The position numbers and the translations under genes are program-made. This document shows, one piece after another, positions 57,521 through 64,000 of a DNA stretch of 64,000 bases (position 1 is its first letter; every line of letters begins with the position of its first letter). The notes below the pieces were generated by a model. That model saw only the letters and a list, made by a program, of their open reading frames with translations, ran no database searches and had not been told where the DNA came from. Source of the DNA: Microvirga lupini (lineage in GTDB: Bacteria; Pseudomonadota; Alphaproteobacteria; Rhizobiales; Beijerinckiaceae); the NCBI RefSeq assembly GCF_014191055.1, contig NZ_JACHWB010000005.1:62001-126000 (forward strand), in the 5' to 3' direction.

Positions 57521-57769
57521 ATGGTGAAAAGACTTGTGGGCGCGGCTCTTGCTGCCGTTGTGACCTTTGCCTTGACCGGCCCTGCGGCGGCCGAGACCAA
57601 GCCGAAGAAGGAGCCGAGCGCCGCCCAGGTGGCCGCCCGCGAGCGCATGAGCAAGTGCAGCCTCGAGTGGAAGGAAGCCAAGGCCGGCGGCAAGGTGGGC
57701 AAGGACATGAAGTGGCCGGCCTTCTGGAGCGCGTGCAACAAGCGCCTCAAGGACGGCACGAAGGCCTGA
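57521..57769 (+). CDS. Small exported PsiF-like protein
   Basis: The 82-residue protein has a signal peptide (KRLVGAALAAVVTFALTG to AAAE) and a short, lysine-rich mature part with a C-x-x-x-W pattern and a second Cys (MSKCSLEWKEAK, FWSACNKRLKDG). This resembles the PsiF repeat of phosphate-starvation-induced proteins, but the match is short. The role is unknown. Confidence 0.68.
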   Translation: MVKRLVGAALAAVVTFALTGPAAAETKPKKEPSAAQVAARERMSKCSLEWKEAKAGGKVGKDMKWPAFWSACNKRLKDGTKA

Positions 57770-57805
57770 AGCCGGGCGAACGCCTCGATTGGACAGGAGC
57801 TCTCC

Positions 57806-58168
57806 ATGAACTGGCTTTCCCGCATCATCGGCAAGCAACCCGCTTCCGGCGGCAACTACATTCCGCCCCAGCAGGCGCTTTTCATCCGCCTCGACGGGGA
57901 GTCGCTGCCCCGCGCGATCTACGAGGAATACGATCTCTCGGGTTTTGAGAACCAGCTGGAGATCGCCCTCGGGGAGCTTGGCGAAGTCGACGGCCATGCG
58001 GTCGGCGCGACTGACACGATCATCTATCTCTACGGCCCGGACGCGGAGGCGATGTACCGCGCCGTCGAGCGGGTCCTGAAGACCCATCCGCTGGCGCAGG
58101 ACGCGAGCGTGACGATCCGCAAAGGGCCTCCTGGCGCGGCCCGGCACGAGATCTATACGCTCAATTGA
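57806..58168 (+). CDS. Hypothetical protein (120 aa)
   Basis: No family was recognised. The soluble protein has a possible ferredoxin-like alternation: GFENQLEIALGELGEVDGHA, DTIIYLYGPDAEAMYRAVER, DASVTIRKGPPGAA. AGGAG lies six bases before the ATG. It follows the PsiF-like gene by 36 bases and may share its transcript. Confidence 0.75.
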   Translation: MNWLSRIIGKQPASGGNYIPPQQALFIRLDGESLPRAIYEEYDLSGFENQLEIALGELGEVDGHAVGATDTIIYLYGPDAEAMYRAVERVLKTHPLAQDASVTIRKGPPGAARHEIYTLN

Positions 58169-58183
58169 TCGCTTCGATGAGCC

Positions 58184-58642
58184 TCACAGCTTCTTCTTGA
58201 AGCCCTCGTGGCTGCGGGAGAAGCCGAGGCGCTCGTAGAAGCGATGGGCCTCCTTGCGGGTCTTGTTGGAGGTGAGCTCCATGGCGCGGGCGCCGTGGCT
58301 GCGGGCGTGGTCCTCCGCGAAGGCCATCATCCTGGCGCCGATGCCGCTTGAACGTCGCGCCGCCTTCACCTTCACGCTCTCCACCTTCACGCGCAGGGCG
58401 CCGCGTCCCGTGAGATTGGGAATGAAGGTGAGCTGGAACGTGCCGACGATCTCGTCGCGATCAACCACCACGAACAGCCGGTTCTCGGGGCTCGCCTGGA
58501 TGGCGGCGAAAGCGGTCTCATAGGCCGGCCGGGTTTCAGGCGACCAGACGTCCCCATGCGAGCCCAGCTCGTCCTCTTCGTGCAGGCGGATGATCGCTTC
58601 GAGATCGCCGTCCTGCGCTTCACGGATCAGGAGATCGCTCAT
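58184..58642 (-). CDS. GNAT-family acetyltransferase
   Basis: The 152-residue protein has the acetyl-CoA motif in KAARRSSGIGARMMAFAE and the closing ELTSNKTRKEAHRFYERLGF, typical of small GNAT enzymes. Its start overlaps the GST stop by four bases, so the two are co-translated. The substrate is unknown. Confidence 0.85.
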   Translation of the reverse strand: MSDLLIREAQDGDLEAIIRLHEEDELGSHGDVWSPETRPAYETAFAAIQASPENRLFVVVDRDEIVGTFQLTFIPNLTGRGALRVKVESVKVKAARRSSGIGARMMAFAEDHARSHGARAMELTSNKTRKEAHRFYERLGFSRSHEGFKKKL

Positions 58643-59280
58643 GCGGCTGCGCGGGATTCCATCGGAAGCAGATCCTTGCGCCCTTTGAAACCGGGCAGCG
58701 CCTCGAACCGCTTTACCCAGGCCAGAATGTTGGGATAGGCGCCGAGATCGAAGCCGCCGTCATCCGCGAAGGCGACGACGCCGTAAATGTCGATGTCGGC
58801 GATGGTGGCTCCCTCGCCGACGATCCAGTTGCGGCCGGCAAGATGCTCGTCGAGCACCTTCAGGGCGGCGTTGCCTCCGGCCATGCTGAACTCCAGCACC
58901 TCCGGTCCGGCGGGACGGATGCCGAGCTTGATCGTCCTGGCGCGGTACACATTCGAGGCGAGCCGGTCGAAATCCCAGTACATCCACTCGCGCGCCAGCA
59001 GGCGCTCGTCGAGATTGGCGCCGCCGAACTTGCCCGTCATGTCGGCGAGATATTCCATGATGGCAGCCGACTGGCACAGATGACGGCCGTTGTTGCGGTC
59101 GACGAGCAGGGGCACCTGCCCATAGCGCTGCTTGGACAGATGCGGAGGCTGCTTATGTTCGCCCTGCATCATGTTGACATGGACGTAATCGAACGGTTCG
59201 CCCGCCAGCGAGAGCAACAGGCCGACCTTGTAGGTCGGGCCAGAGAAGGCAATTCCGTGAAGTTCGAACCGTGCCGGCAT
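58639..59280 (-). CDS. Glutathione S-transferase
   Basis: The 213-residue protein has the GST N-domain (FSGPTYKVGLLLSLAGEPFD, YGQVPLLVDRN with cis-Pro, and CQSAAIMEYLADMTGKFG) and a helical C-domain with the N-capping box GATIADIDIYGVVAFAD. It is coupled to the downstream acetyltransferase gene. Class and substrate are not clear from sequence. Confidence 0.87.
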   Translation of the reverse strand: MPARFELHGIAFSGPTYKVGLLLSLAGEPFDYVHVNMMQGEHKQPPHLSKQRYGQVPLLVDRNNGRHLCQSAAIMEYLADMTGKFGGANLDERLLAREWMYWDFDRLASNVYRARTIKLGIRPAGPEVLEFSMAGGNAALKVLDEHLAGRNWIVGEGATIADIDIYGVVAFADDGGFDLGAYPNILAWVKRFEALPGFKGRKDLLPMESRAAA

Positions 59281-59406
59281 GAGAAGCCCCCTGAGGCGAT
59301 GCTGCTGGCCGCACCCTAGACGGCTCTTTTCCAGCAGGAAAGAACCTCACGCCAAAGATCTGTGATCTGGCGCCGGACACCGACAGAATATATGACAGGG
59401 TATTGC

Positions 59407-60639
59407 ATGAGACGGCCGCACCGGGTCGATGGCAGGGGAACCCCAGTGCGCGTCAGGGACATCAGCTTCTTCGTCTCCCTCTTCTTCGCCCGCCTGGCGG
59501 ATCAGATGCTGCTGTTTCTGGTGCCGCTCGTGGTGTTCCAGACAACGCAGAGCGCAGCCCTGTCGGGAATCGCCTTCTTCATCGAGACCCTGCCGCGCTA
59601 CCTGCTGTTCTCGGTCTGCGGAATTCTCTGTGACCGCCGGTCGCCGGTGTCCCTGCTGGTCATCAGCCAGCGCTTCCGCCTACTGACCTGCGCGGTCGGC
59701 ATTGCCGGCCACGAGCTTCTTGGGGGCATCGGCTGGCTGATCGCTCTCTCGGCGGTCTGCGGGATCCTCTCGACGCAAGGGTTTCTGGCCCGGGAGGTGA
59801 TGCTGCCGCAGATCTTCAGGCAGCAGCGGTTCGAGAAGGTGCTGTCCTACTCGCAGCTGGGCGACCAGCTCGGGATGGTGATCGGCCCCATCCTGGCGGC
59901 CGCGCTGCTCGGCCTGTGGCCCTGGCAGATCGTGGTCGGCATCACGGCATTCCTGTTCCTGCTGGCGGATCTCGGGCTCACCCTGTGGCATCGGTCGAGC
60001 CGGATCGAACTCGCTCCGCCGGAGGCGGCCCATAACAGCTGGGTCGATCCTTTCCGCATCGCCCTCAGGCACATCTGGCATCTGCCCGGGCTGCGAAGAG
60101 CCGCCGCGCTGTCGGCCGGGCTGAACTTCGTCTTCGGCGCGACGCTGGCCACATCGGCCGCGATGGTGACCGGCATCCATGGTCAGTCCGAGCAGAGCTA
60201 CGCGCTTCTGCAGACGGCCAGCGCTGTCGCGGCTATCGCGATCCTGGCCTTTCTGGCCCACGTAATCATCCCCTTGAGGGCGATGGGGGCCATCGGCTAC
60301 ACGGCGATCTTCATCGGCGGCCTGTTGACGGCCATCAGCCCTAATTATGGGGTCTATGCCGCAGGCTACATCCTCGTCCTCGGCTTCGACAGGATGTTCA
60401 CCATCTACCTCAGAAGCTTGCGCCAGAAGATCATTCCGCAGAAGGATTTCGGCAAGACCACGGGTGCGATGATCACCGTCAACAACCTGTCGCAGCCGCT
60501 GGCCGGGCTGCTGGTGGGATTGTTCTCGGGCCCGGGAGGTCCGGGCTTGGTGATCGGCGGCATCTCACTGGTGATGGGGGCGATCGGCGTCATCGTCGCC
60601 ATCGGTGCGACGCCTGTTTTCAAGCAGGCCAACAGATAG
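59407..60639 (+). CDS. MFS transporter, probable exporter
   Basis: The 410-residue protein has 10-12 membrane helices. It has the MFS-like loop CDRRSPVSLLVISQRFR between helices 2 and 3 and a family-typical FFIETLPRYLLFSVCGIL. It is nearest to the DHA3-type exporters annotated for drugs or siderophores. Three ATGs are possible (59362, 59392, 59407); 59407 has CAGGG seven bases ahead. DUF4345 follows eight bases later in the same operon. Confidence 0.85.
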   Translation: MRRPHRVDGRGTPVRVRDISFFVSLFFARLADQMLLFLVPLVVFQTTQSAALSGIAFFIETLPRYLLFSVCGILCDRRSPVSLLVISQRFRLLTCAVGIAGHELLGGIGWLIALSAVCGILSTQGFLAREVMLPQIFRQQRFEKVLSYSQLGDQLGMVIGPILAAALLGLWPWQIVVGITAFLFLLADLGLTLWHRSSRIELAPPEAAHNSWVDPFRIALRHIWHLPGLRRAAALSAGLNFVFGATLATSAAMVTGIHGQSEQSYALLQTASAVAAIAILAFLAHVIIPLRAMGAIGYTAIFIGGLLTAISPNYGVYAAGYILVLGFDRMFTIYLRSLRQKIIPQKDFGKTTGAMITVNNLSQPLAGLLVGLFSGPGGPGLVIGGISLVMGAIGVIVAIGATPVFKQANR

Positions 60640-60647
60640 GAGATCCC

Positions 60648-61061
60648 ATGCCCGGTACGGTACGTGAGCGCAAGCTTCTTCAGCAAGCCGTCGCCATCGT
60701 GGCGACCATCCCTGTCGCAACGGGGCTCTACGGCGTTCTGTTCGGGCAGGCGCTCACGGGCGATGCGGTGAGCATCTCGGCGGAGAGCCATTTCCGCTTC
60801 ATGTCCGGTCTCCTCCTGGGCATCGGCCTGTGCTTCTGGAGCACCCTGCCCTCCATCGAGATTCACACGGGCCGCTTCAGGCTTCTGACCCTGCTCGTGG
60901 TGATCGGCGGGTTGGGACGGCTCATCGGCCTCGGGCTGACGGGTCTGCCCTCGCTCTTCATGGTCGGCGGCCTGATCGTCGAGCTGATCGTCGCGCCGGT
61001 TCTCTGCCTCTGGCAGACCCGGGTCGCCAACCGTTATGCGGAGGAATACGGGGTGGCTTGA
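60648..61061 (+). CDS. DUF4345 membrane protein
   Basis: The 137-residue protein has four membrane helices and the DUF4345 pattern (VATGLYGVLFG, ESHFRFMSGLLLGIGLCFWS, VVIGGLGRLIGL). AGGAG lies five bases before the ATG. It follows the MFS gene closely and probably shares its transcript. The function is unknown. Confidence 0.85.
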   Translation: MPGTVRERKLLQQAVAIVATIPVATGLYGVLFGQALTGDAVSISAESHFRFMSGLLLGIGLCFWSTLPSIEIHTGRFRLLTLLVVIGGLGRLIGLGLTGLPSLFMVGGLIVELIVAPVLCLWQTRVANRYAEEYGVA

Positions 61062-61238
61062 GGCGCACGGCCTCCGCCCCCCTGCCCTGACATTGCCGGA
61101 TTGCGGGCGCATCCTGACTCCCTTGAGACATGCAACCGGGGTGTGCCATTGTAAGGCGTGCCAGCGGGCGCTTCGCATTGCCATGATTCATGTTGCCATG
61201 ATGCATGGCCCGGTTCGCACCTCGAAGGAGGTTGCACC

Positions 61239-62645
61239 ATGAACGAACATGAAAAACTCCTCGTCATTCTTCGGCAATCCGCCGATGCCGATATCGTGGC
61301 TGCCATCGATCGCCTGATCCAGGATGCTCCGGATCATGAGCTGAACCGCATCAATGCGCTCGCCTTCGCGGCCAAACATGGCTTCGACGATGATCGTGTG
61401 ATCGCCGCTTTCCTCCACGCGTCAAGGCTCGGACTGTTCGAGATGTCGTGGAATGTCCTGTGCCCGGGATGTGGCGGCGTGCTCGATACGGGCATAAGCT
61501 TGAAATCGGTGAACCGCGAGGAATACACCTGCGCCCTCTGCTCCGCGGGCTACGAGCCGACCCTCGATGAGATGGTGGAGGTGACGTTCACGGTGAACCC
61601 GCGGGTCCGCAAGATTGCCGCTCACGATCCCGATACCCTGCCGCTGCACGAATATGCGCGGCAGATCTTCTGGGGCTCTGGACTCAATCTGCCACAGGAC
61701 TTCGAGCGCATGATGGAGGAAATCGTCCTCGACGCCGTCGAGCTGCCGCCGGGCGAAAGGGCGATCATGTCCCTGCAGCTGCCGGCAGAGTTCGTGATCG
61801 TTTTTGAGCCTGTCACCCACGCGGCTCAGTTCATCGACGTGCAGGGCGAGCCCACCCGCGAGCGGCAGAGCCTTTCACTCGTGATCAACGAGACGCATCC
61901 GCAGAACCAGACCCTCACCCTGCGGCCGGGCCCTTTGCGGATCTCCATCGAGAACCGCACGAACCGGCGCGCCCTGCCCTCGGTCTGGGTCGCAGGCGAC
62001 GCGCTGCATGAGATGCTGAAACAGCGCCGCGCGTTCCTGACGGCAAAGCGCCTGCTCACCAACCAGACATTCCGCGATCTCTACCGGACCGACACGCTCG
62101 ACATCGACCAGCGGCTGAAGATCACGAGCCTTACGTTCCTCTTCACCGACCTGAAAGGCTCGACGCAGCTCTACGAGCGCGTCGGGGACCTCGTGGCCTA
62201 TGATCTCGTGCGGTCGCACTTCCAGGTTCTGAACGAGATCGTCGCGTCCGAATCCGGCGCCGTGGTGAAGACCATCGGCGATGCCGTGATGGCAACCTTC
62301 CCGACGCCGGATCACGCAATCTCGGCCGCTCTGCGGATGCGCGAGGCGATGCGCCAGCTCAACGAGGAGCGCGGGAGCGAGGACCTGCTCCTCAAGATCG
62401 GCATCCATGAGGGACCGTGCCTCGCCGTGACGCTGAACGACCGGCAGGATTATTTCGGCCAGACTGTGAACATCGCATCCCGGGTCCAGGGGCTCGCCAT
62501 GTCGCGCTCGATCTTCGCAACCGGCGCCGTGGTCGAGAATCAGAGAGCCTCACAGATCATTGCGAAACAAGGCCTGCATCCGGCCCTGCAGAAGACGTCT
62601 CTGCGCGGGCTCAACGATGAGTTCTCGGTTTATGAAATTCCGTGA
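61239..62645 (+). CDS. Class III adenylate cyclase with zinc-ribbon-like N-domain
   Basis: The 468-residue protein makes cyclic AMP. Its C-terminal cyclase domain (295-468) keeps the metal aspartates D304 (FLFTDLKGST) and D348 (KTIGDAVMATF), the adenine-selecting Lys344, and the transition-state pair N411/R415 (QTVNIASR). The N-terminal part is the DUF5939-type region, with two CxxC knuckles (C75/C78, C98/C101) likely to bind zinc. A middle beta-rich region (about 110-260) is of unknown role. GAAGGAGG precedes the ATG at 61239. There are no membrane helices, so it is cytoplasmic and may sense a soluble signal. Confidence 0.9.
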   Translation: MNEHEKLLVILRQSADADIVAAIDRLIQDAPDHELNRINALAFAAKHGFDDDRVIAAFLHASRLGLFEMSWNVLCPGCGGVLDTGISLKSVNREEYTCALCSAGYEPTLDEMVEVTFTVNPRVRKIAAHDPDTLPLHEYARQIFWGSGLNLPQDFERMMEEIVLDAVELPPGERAIMSLQLPAEFVIVFEPVTHAAQFIDVQGEPTRERQSLSLVINETHPQNQTLTLRPGPLRISIENRTNRRALPSVWVAGDALHEMLKQRRAFLTAKRLLTNQTFRDLYRTDTLDIDQRLKITSLTFLFTDLKGSTQLYERVGDLVAYDLVRSHFQVLNEIVASESGAVVKTIGDAVMATFPTPDHAISAALRMREAMRQLNEERGSEDLLLKIGIHEGPCLAVTLNDRQDYFGQTVNIASRVQGLAMSRSIFATGAVVENQRASQIIAKQGLHPALQKTSLRGLNDEFSVYEIP

Positions 62646-62659
62646 GAACCCACGCTACC

Positions 62660-62740
62660 GTCATCCCCGGCCTTGTGCCGGGGATCCGCGTCTTTGCAGC
62701 GGTTGAAGACGTGGATGGCCGCAACAAGTGCGGCCATGAC
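62660..62740. repeat. Palindromic repeat, family B copy 5
   Basis: It reads GTCATCCCCGGCCTTGTGCC to CGCGTCTTTGCAG, then TTGAAGACGTGGATGGCCGC to CGGCCATGAC. It lies between the convergent cyclase and acetyltransferase genes. Confidence 0.85.
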
Positions 62741-62761
62741 GAGGAGGTTGAATCGACTGCT

Positions 62762-63265
62762 CTATAGGACCTTCTCGAACCGATACTCCGCCGATTGCGA
62801 AATATCCGCCAGTTGCCGCTGGCCCTCGCTCTGCACATAGCCCAACCGTGTGTAGAGCCGATGGGCCGTGACGAAACGTGTGTCGGACCACAGGACAAGG
62901 CGCGGTGCGCCCTTGCCGCGCGCATGCGCCTCGGCCTGGTGCACGAGGCGGGAGCCCAATCCCATCCCGCGCTGGTCCGGACGCACATAGAGCCGGTGCA
63001 GTTCCGCCGTTCCTGCTTCGGGAAAGTCCACGGCCACGCAGGCGCAGACGCGCCCGCGTTCGTCCTCGACGGCCCAGAAGGCGCCGCCGGTCTCATCATA
63101 CGATGTGCTCGGCGCGCGCAGATCCGGCAGGTCGTCATGCGGATCGACGAAGCAGCCGGGATAATCCGCGTAGCAGATTGCGATCAGCCCATAGAGATCC
63201 TGCGCATCGCTGTCGCGGACAGGTCGGATGATCGGTTGTGTTTCAACTTGCAGCGCCAGGTTCAT
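62762..63265 (-). CDS. GNAT-family acetyltransferase
   Basis: The 167-residue protein has the GNAT acetyl-CoA motif RLYVRPDQRGMGLGSRLVHQ and the C-terminal LWSDTRFVTAHRLYTRLGY. The ATG at 63265 overlaps the stop of the SGNH hydrolase gene by four bases, so the two are coupled. The longer frame to 63721 lies within that gene. The substrate is unknown. Confidence 0.86.
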   Translation of the reverse strand: MNLALQVETQPIIRPVRDSDAQDLYGLIAICYADYPGCFVDPHDDLPDLRAPSTSYDETGGAFWAVEDERGRVCACVAVDFPEAGTAELHRLYVRPDQRGMGLGSRLVHQAEAHARGKGAPRLVLWSDTRFVTAHRLYTRLGYVQSEGQRQLADISQSAEYRFEKVL

Positions 63266-63978
63266 TGTTGCCCCTTCTTCATCATCACCGAGCCGACCGT
63301 CGCTTCGAGCACATCGTGCAGCTGGCGATAGGCCCCCACCGACAGATGAACGCCGTCCGTTGTAATCCCTTCGCGCGCCGCTCCCTCGCCGTCGCCGAAA
63401 GCTCCGTGCAGATCGACGATGGCAGCCGCGCGCCCATCCGCAATCTGCACGATCCGACGCCTCAAGGAAGCCATGGCGTCTGGCGAATAGAAGCTCGTGA
63501 GACGCTTGGCCCGCTCGATCGGCGGCGGGGTCATGACGATCACCGGCACGGCGGCGGCTTCGAAATGGCTGACGATCGTTTCGAAGTGTTCCGCCACGTT
63601 GTCGAGGGAACGCTCGCTGCAATCCTTCTTGGCATCGTTCGTGCCGACGAGCAGCACCGCGAGGCTGGGCTCGGCAGAGTTGAGCAGAAGCGGCACGCGC
63701 GGCTCCAGGGCCTCGGTCCAAATGCCGGAATAGCCGGCATTCAGCACAGGCAGCGAAGCGATGCGGTTCCAGTAGAAACCTTCGACAAGGGAATCGCCCA
63801 CGAACAGCAGTCCACCCGGCCCAACGGCGGAGCGGTGCGAGGCGATCACGATATCGCGGATCAGCCAGTGCGGCGCGAAAGGATTGGGCTGCGAGGTCAC
63901 GGGAGCGGTGCCTGCATGAGCCCCGGCGGGCGCGGGTGCGCTCCGCCGGGATGGCCGAACGGCCTTACTCGATCCCAA
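63262..63978 (-). CDS. SGNH/GDSL-family hydrolase
   Basis: The 238-residue protein has block I FVGDSLVEGF (catalytic Ser), the GTNDAKKD block III (oxyanion Asn) and block V DGVHLSVGAY (Asp and His). It would hydrolyse an ester such as an acylated sugar or lipid. The start is uncertain: the frame opens with a TTG at 63978, and a GTG at 63900 would give 212 residues. The TTG start overlaps the end of the next gene. No signal peptide is evident. Confidence 0.85.
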   Translation of the reverse strand: MGSSKAVRPSRRSAPAPAGAHAGTAPVTSQPNPFAPHWLIRDIVIASHRSAVGPGGLLFVGDSLVEGFYWNRIASLPVLNAGYSGIWTEALEPRVPLLLNSAEPSLAVLLVGTNDAKKDCSERSLDNVAEHFETIVSHFEAAAVPVIVMTPPPIERAKRLTSFYSPDAMASLRRRIVQIADGRAAAIVDLHGAFGDGEGAAREGITTDGVHLSVGAYRQLHDVLEATVGSVMMKKGQQ

Positions 63979-64000
63979 GCTTGCGCTTGAGGATCTCGTT
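63965..64000 (-). CDS. Last 11 codons of a gene continuing beyond the window
   Basis: On the minus strand the window edge reads NEILKRKLGIE followed by TAA. The style is that of a real protein C-terminus and the stop lies near the SGNH gene start, so a co-directional upstream gene is likely. Too little is present to name it. Confidence 0.4.
   Translation of the reverse strand, partial: NEILKRKLGIE

Noticed and set aside
61150-61210. Repeated TGCCATGAT / TGATTCATG words before the cyclase gene
   Set aside because: The copies are too few and too short to call a repeat; they may be chance.

Overview
The window is a GC-rich chromosomal segment from an alphaproteobacterium. Its gene order (yajC-secD-secF with two complex I assembly-factor homologues, surE-pcm-nlpD, serS-tatCBA, scpBA-nagZ, argS-dgt-erpA, aspS/rnd/ppx-ppk-hdaA-purMN) and its dense palindromic intergenic repeats point to the order Hyphomicrobiales (Rhizobiales), most likely Methylobacteriaceae such as Microvirga. 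The family-level placement is an inference from gene order and protein style, not from a marker-gene comparison. No rRNA, tRNA, CRISPR array or transposase was found.

Layout. 267-842 is a small RTX-repeat secreted protein. 995-2413 is trmFO. 2584-6807 is a tight minus-strand operon running yajC, secD, secF, an NDUFAF3-like gene and an NDUFAF6-like gene. An AAA ATPase (6997-7872) diverges from it. 8132-16752 is a long minus-strand block: scpA-scpB, an ABC ATPase, tatA-tatB-tatC, serS, surE, pcm and an NlpD-like lipoprotein. nagZ, a SPOR-domain protein, argS and dgt lie on the same strand up to 22615. erpA diverges from dgt and is followed by a large exported protein of unknown function. maeB and aspS close this conserved half at 29672.

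Between aspS and rnd, genes that are neighbours in many relatives as I recall, lies an accessory block of about 8.8 kb (29673-38491). It holds an empty stretch with a LexA-type box, an esterase-like protein that has lost its nucleophile, a DUF2189 membrane protein, an acetyltransferase, and a MerR / MerF-like / YnfA cassette with a clear MerR-type operator. It ends with a peptide-export cassette: an HlyD-type adaptor, a C39-peptidase ABC transporter and a 40-residue precursor with a double-glycine leader and a predicted 10-residue product. This is the most interesting system in the window.

After rnd come a 719-residue RTX protein, a Nudix hydrolase and a 2-oxoglutarate oxygenase. The minus-strand operon pgsA-like/PerM-like/hdaA/ppk1/ppx links polyphosphate metabolism to replication control. 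purM-purN run divergently. 52154-64000 is mixed: a cupin, small exported proteins, a molybdopterin oxidoreductase, ndk, two GSTs, two acetyltransferases, an MFS exporter, DUF4345, a class III adenylate cyclase, an SGNH hydrolase and the last codons of a further gene.

Intergenic spaces are occupied by at least four families of imperfect palindromic repeats. In one place (27605-27817) a copy of one family sits inside a copy of another.
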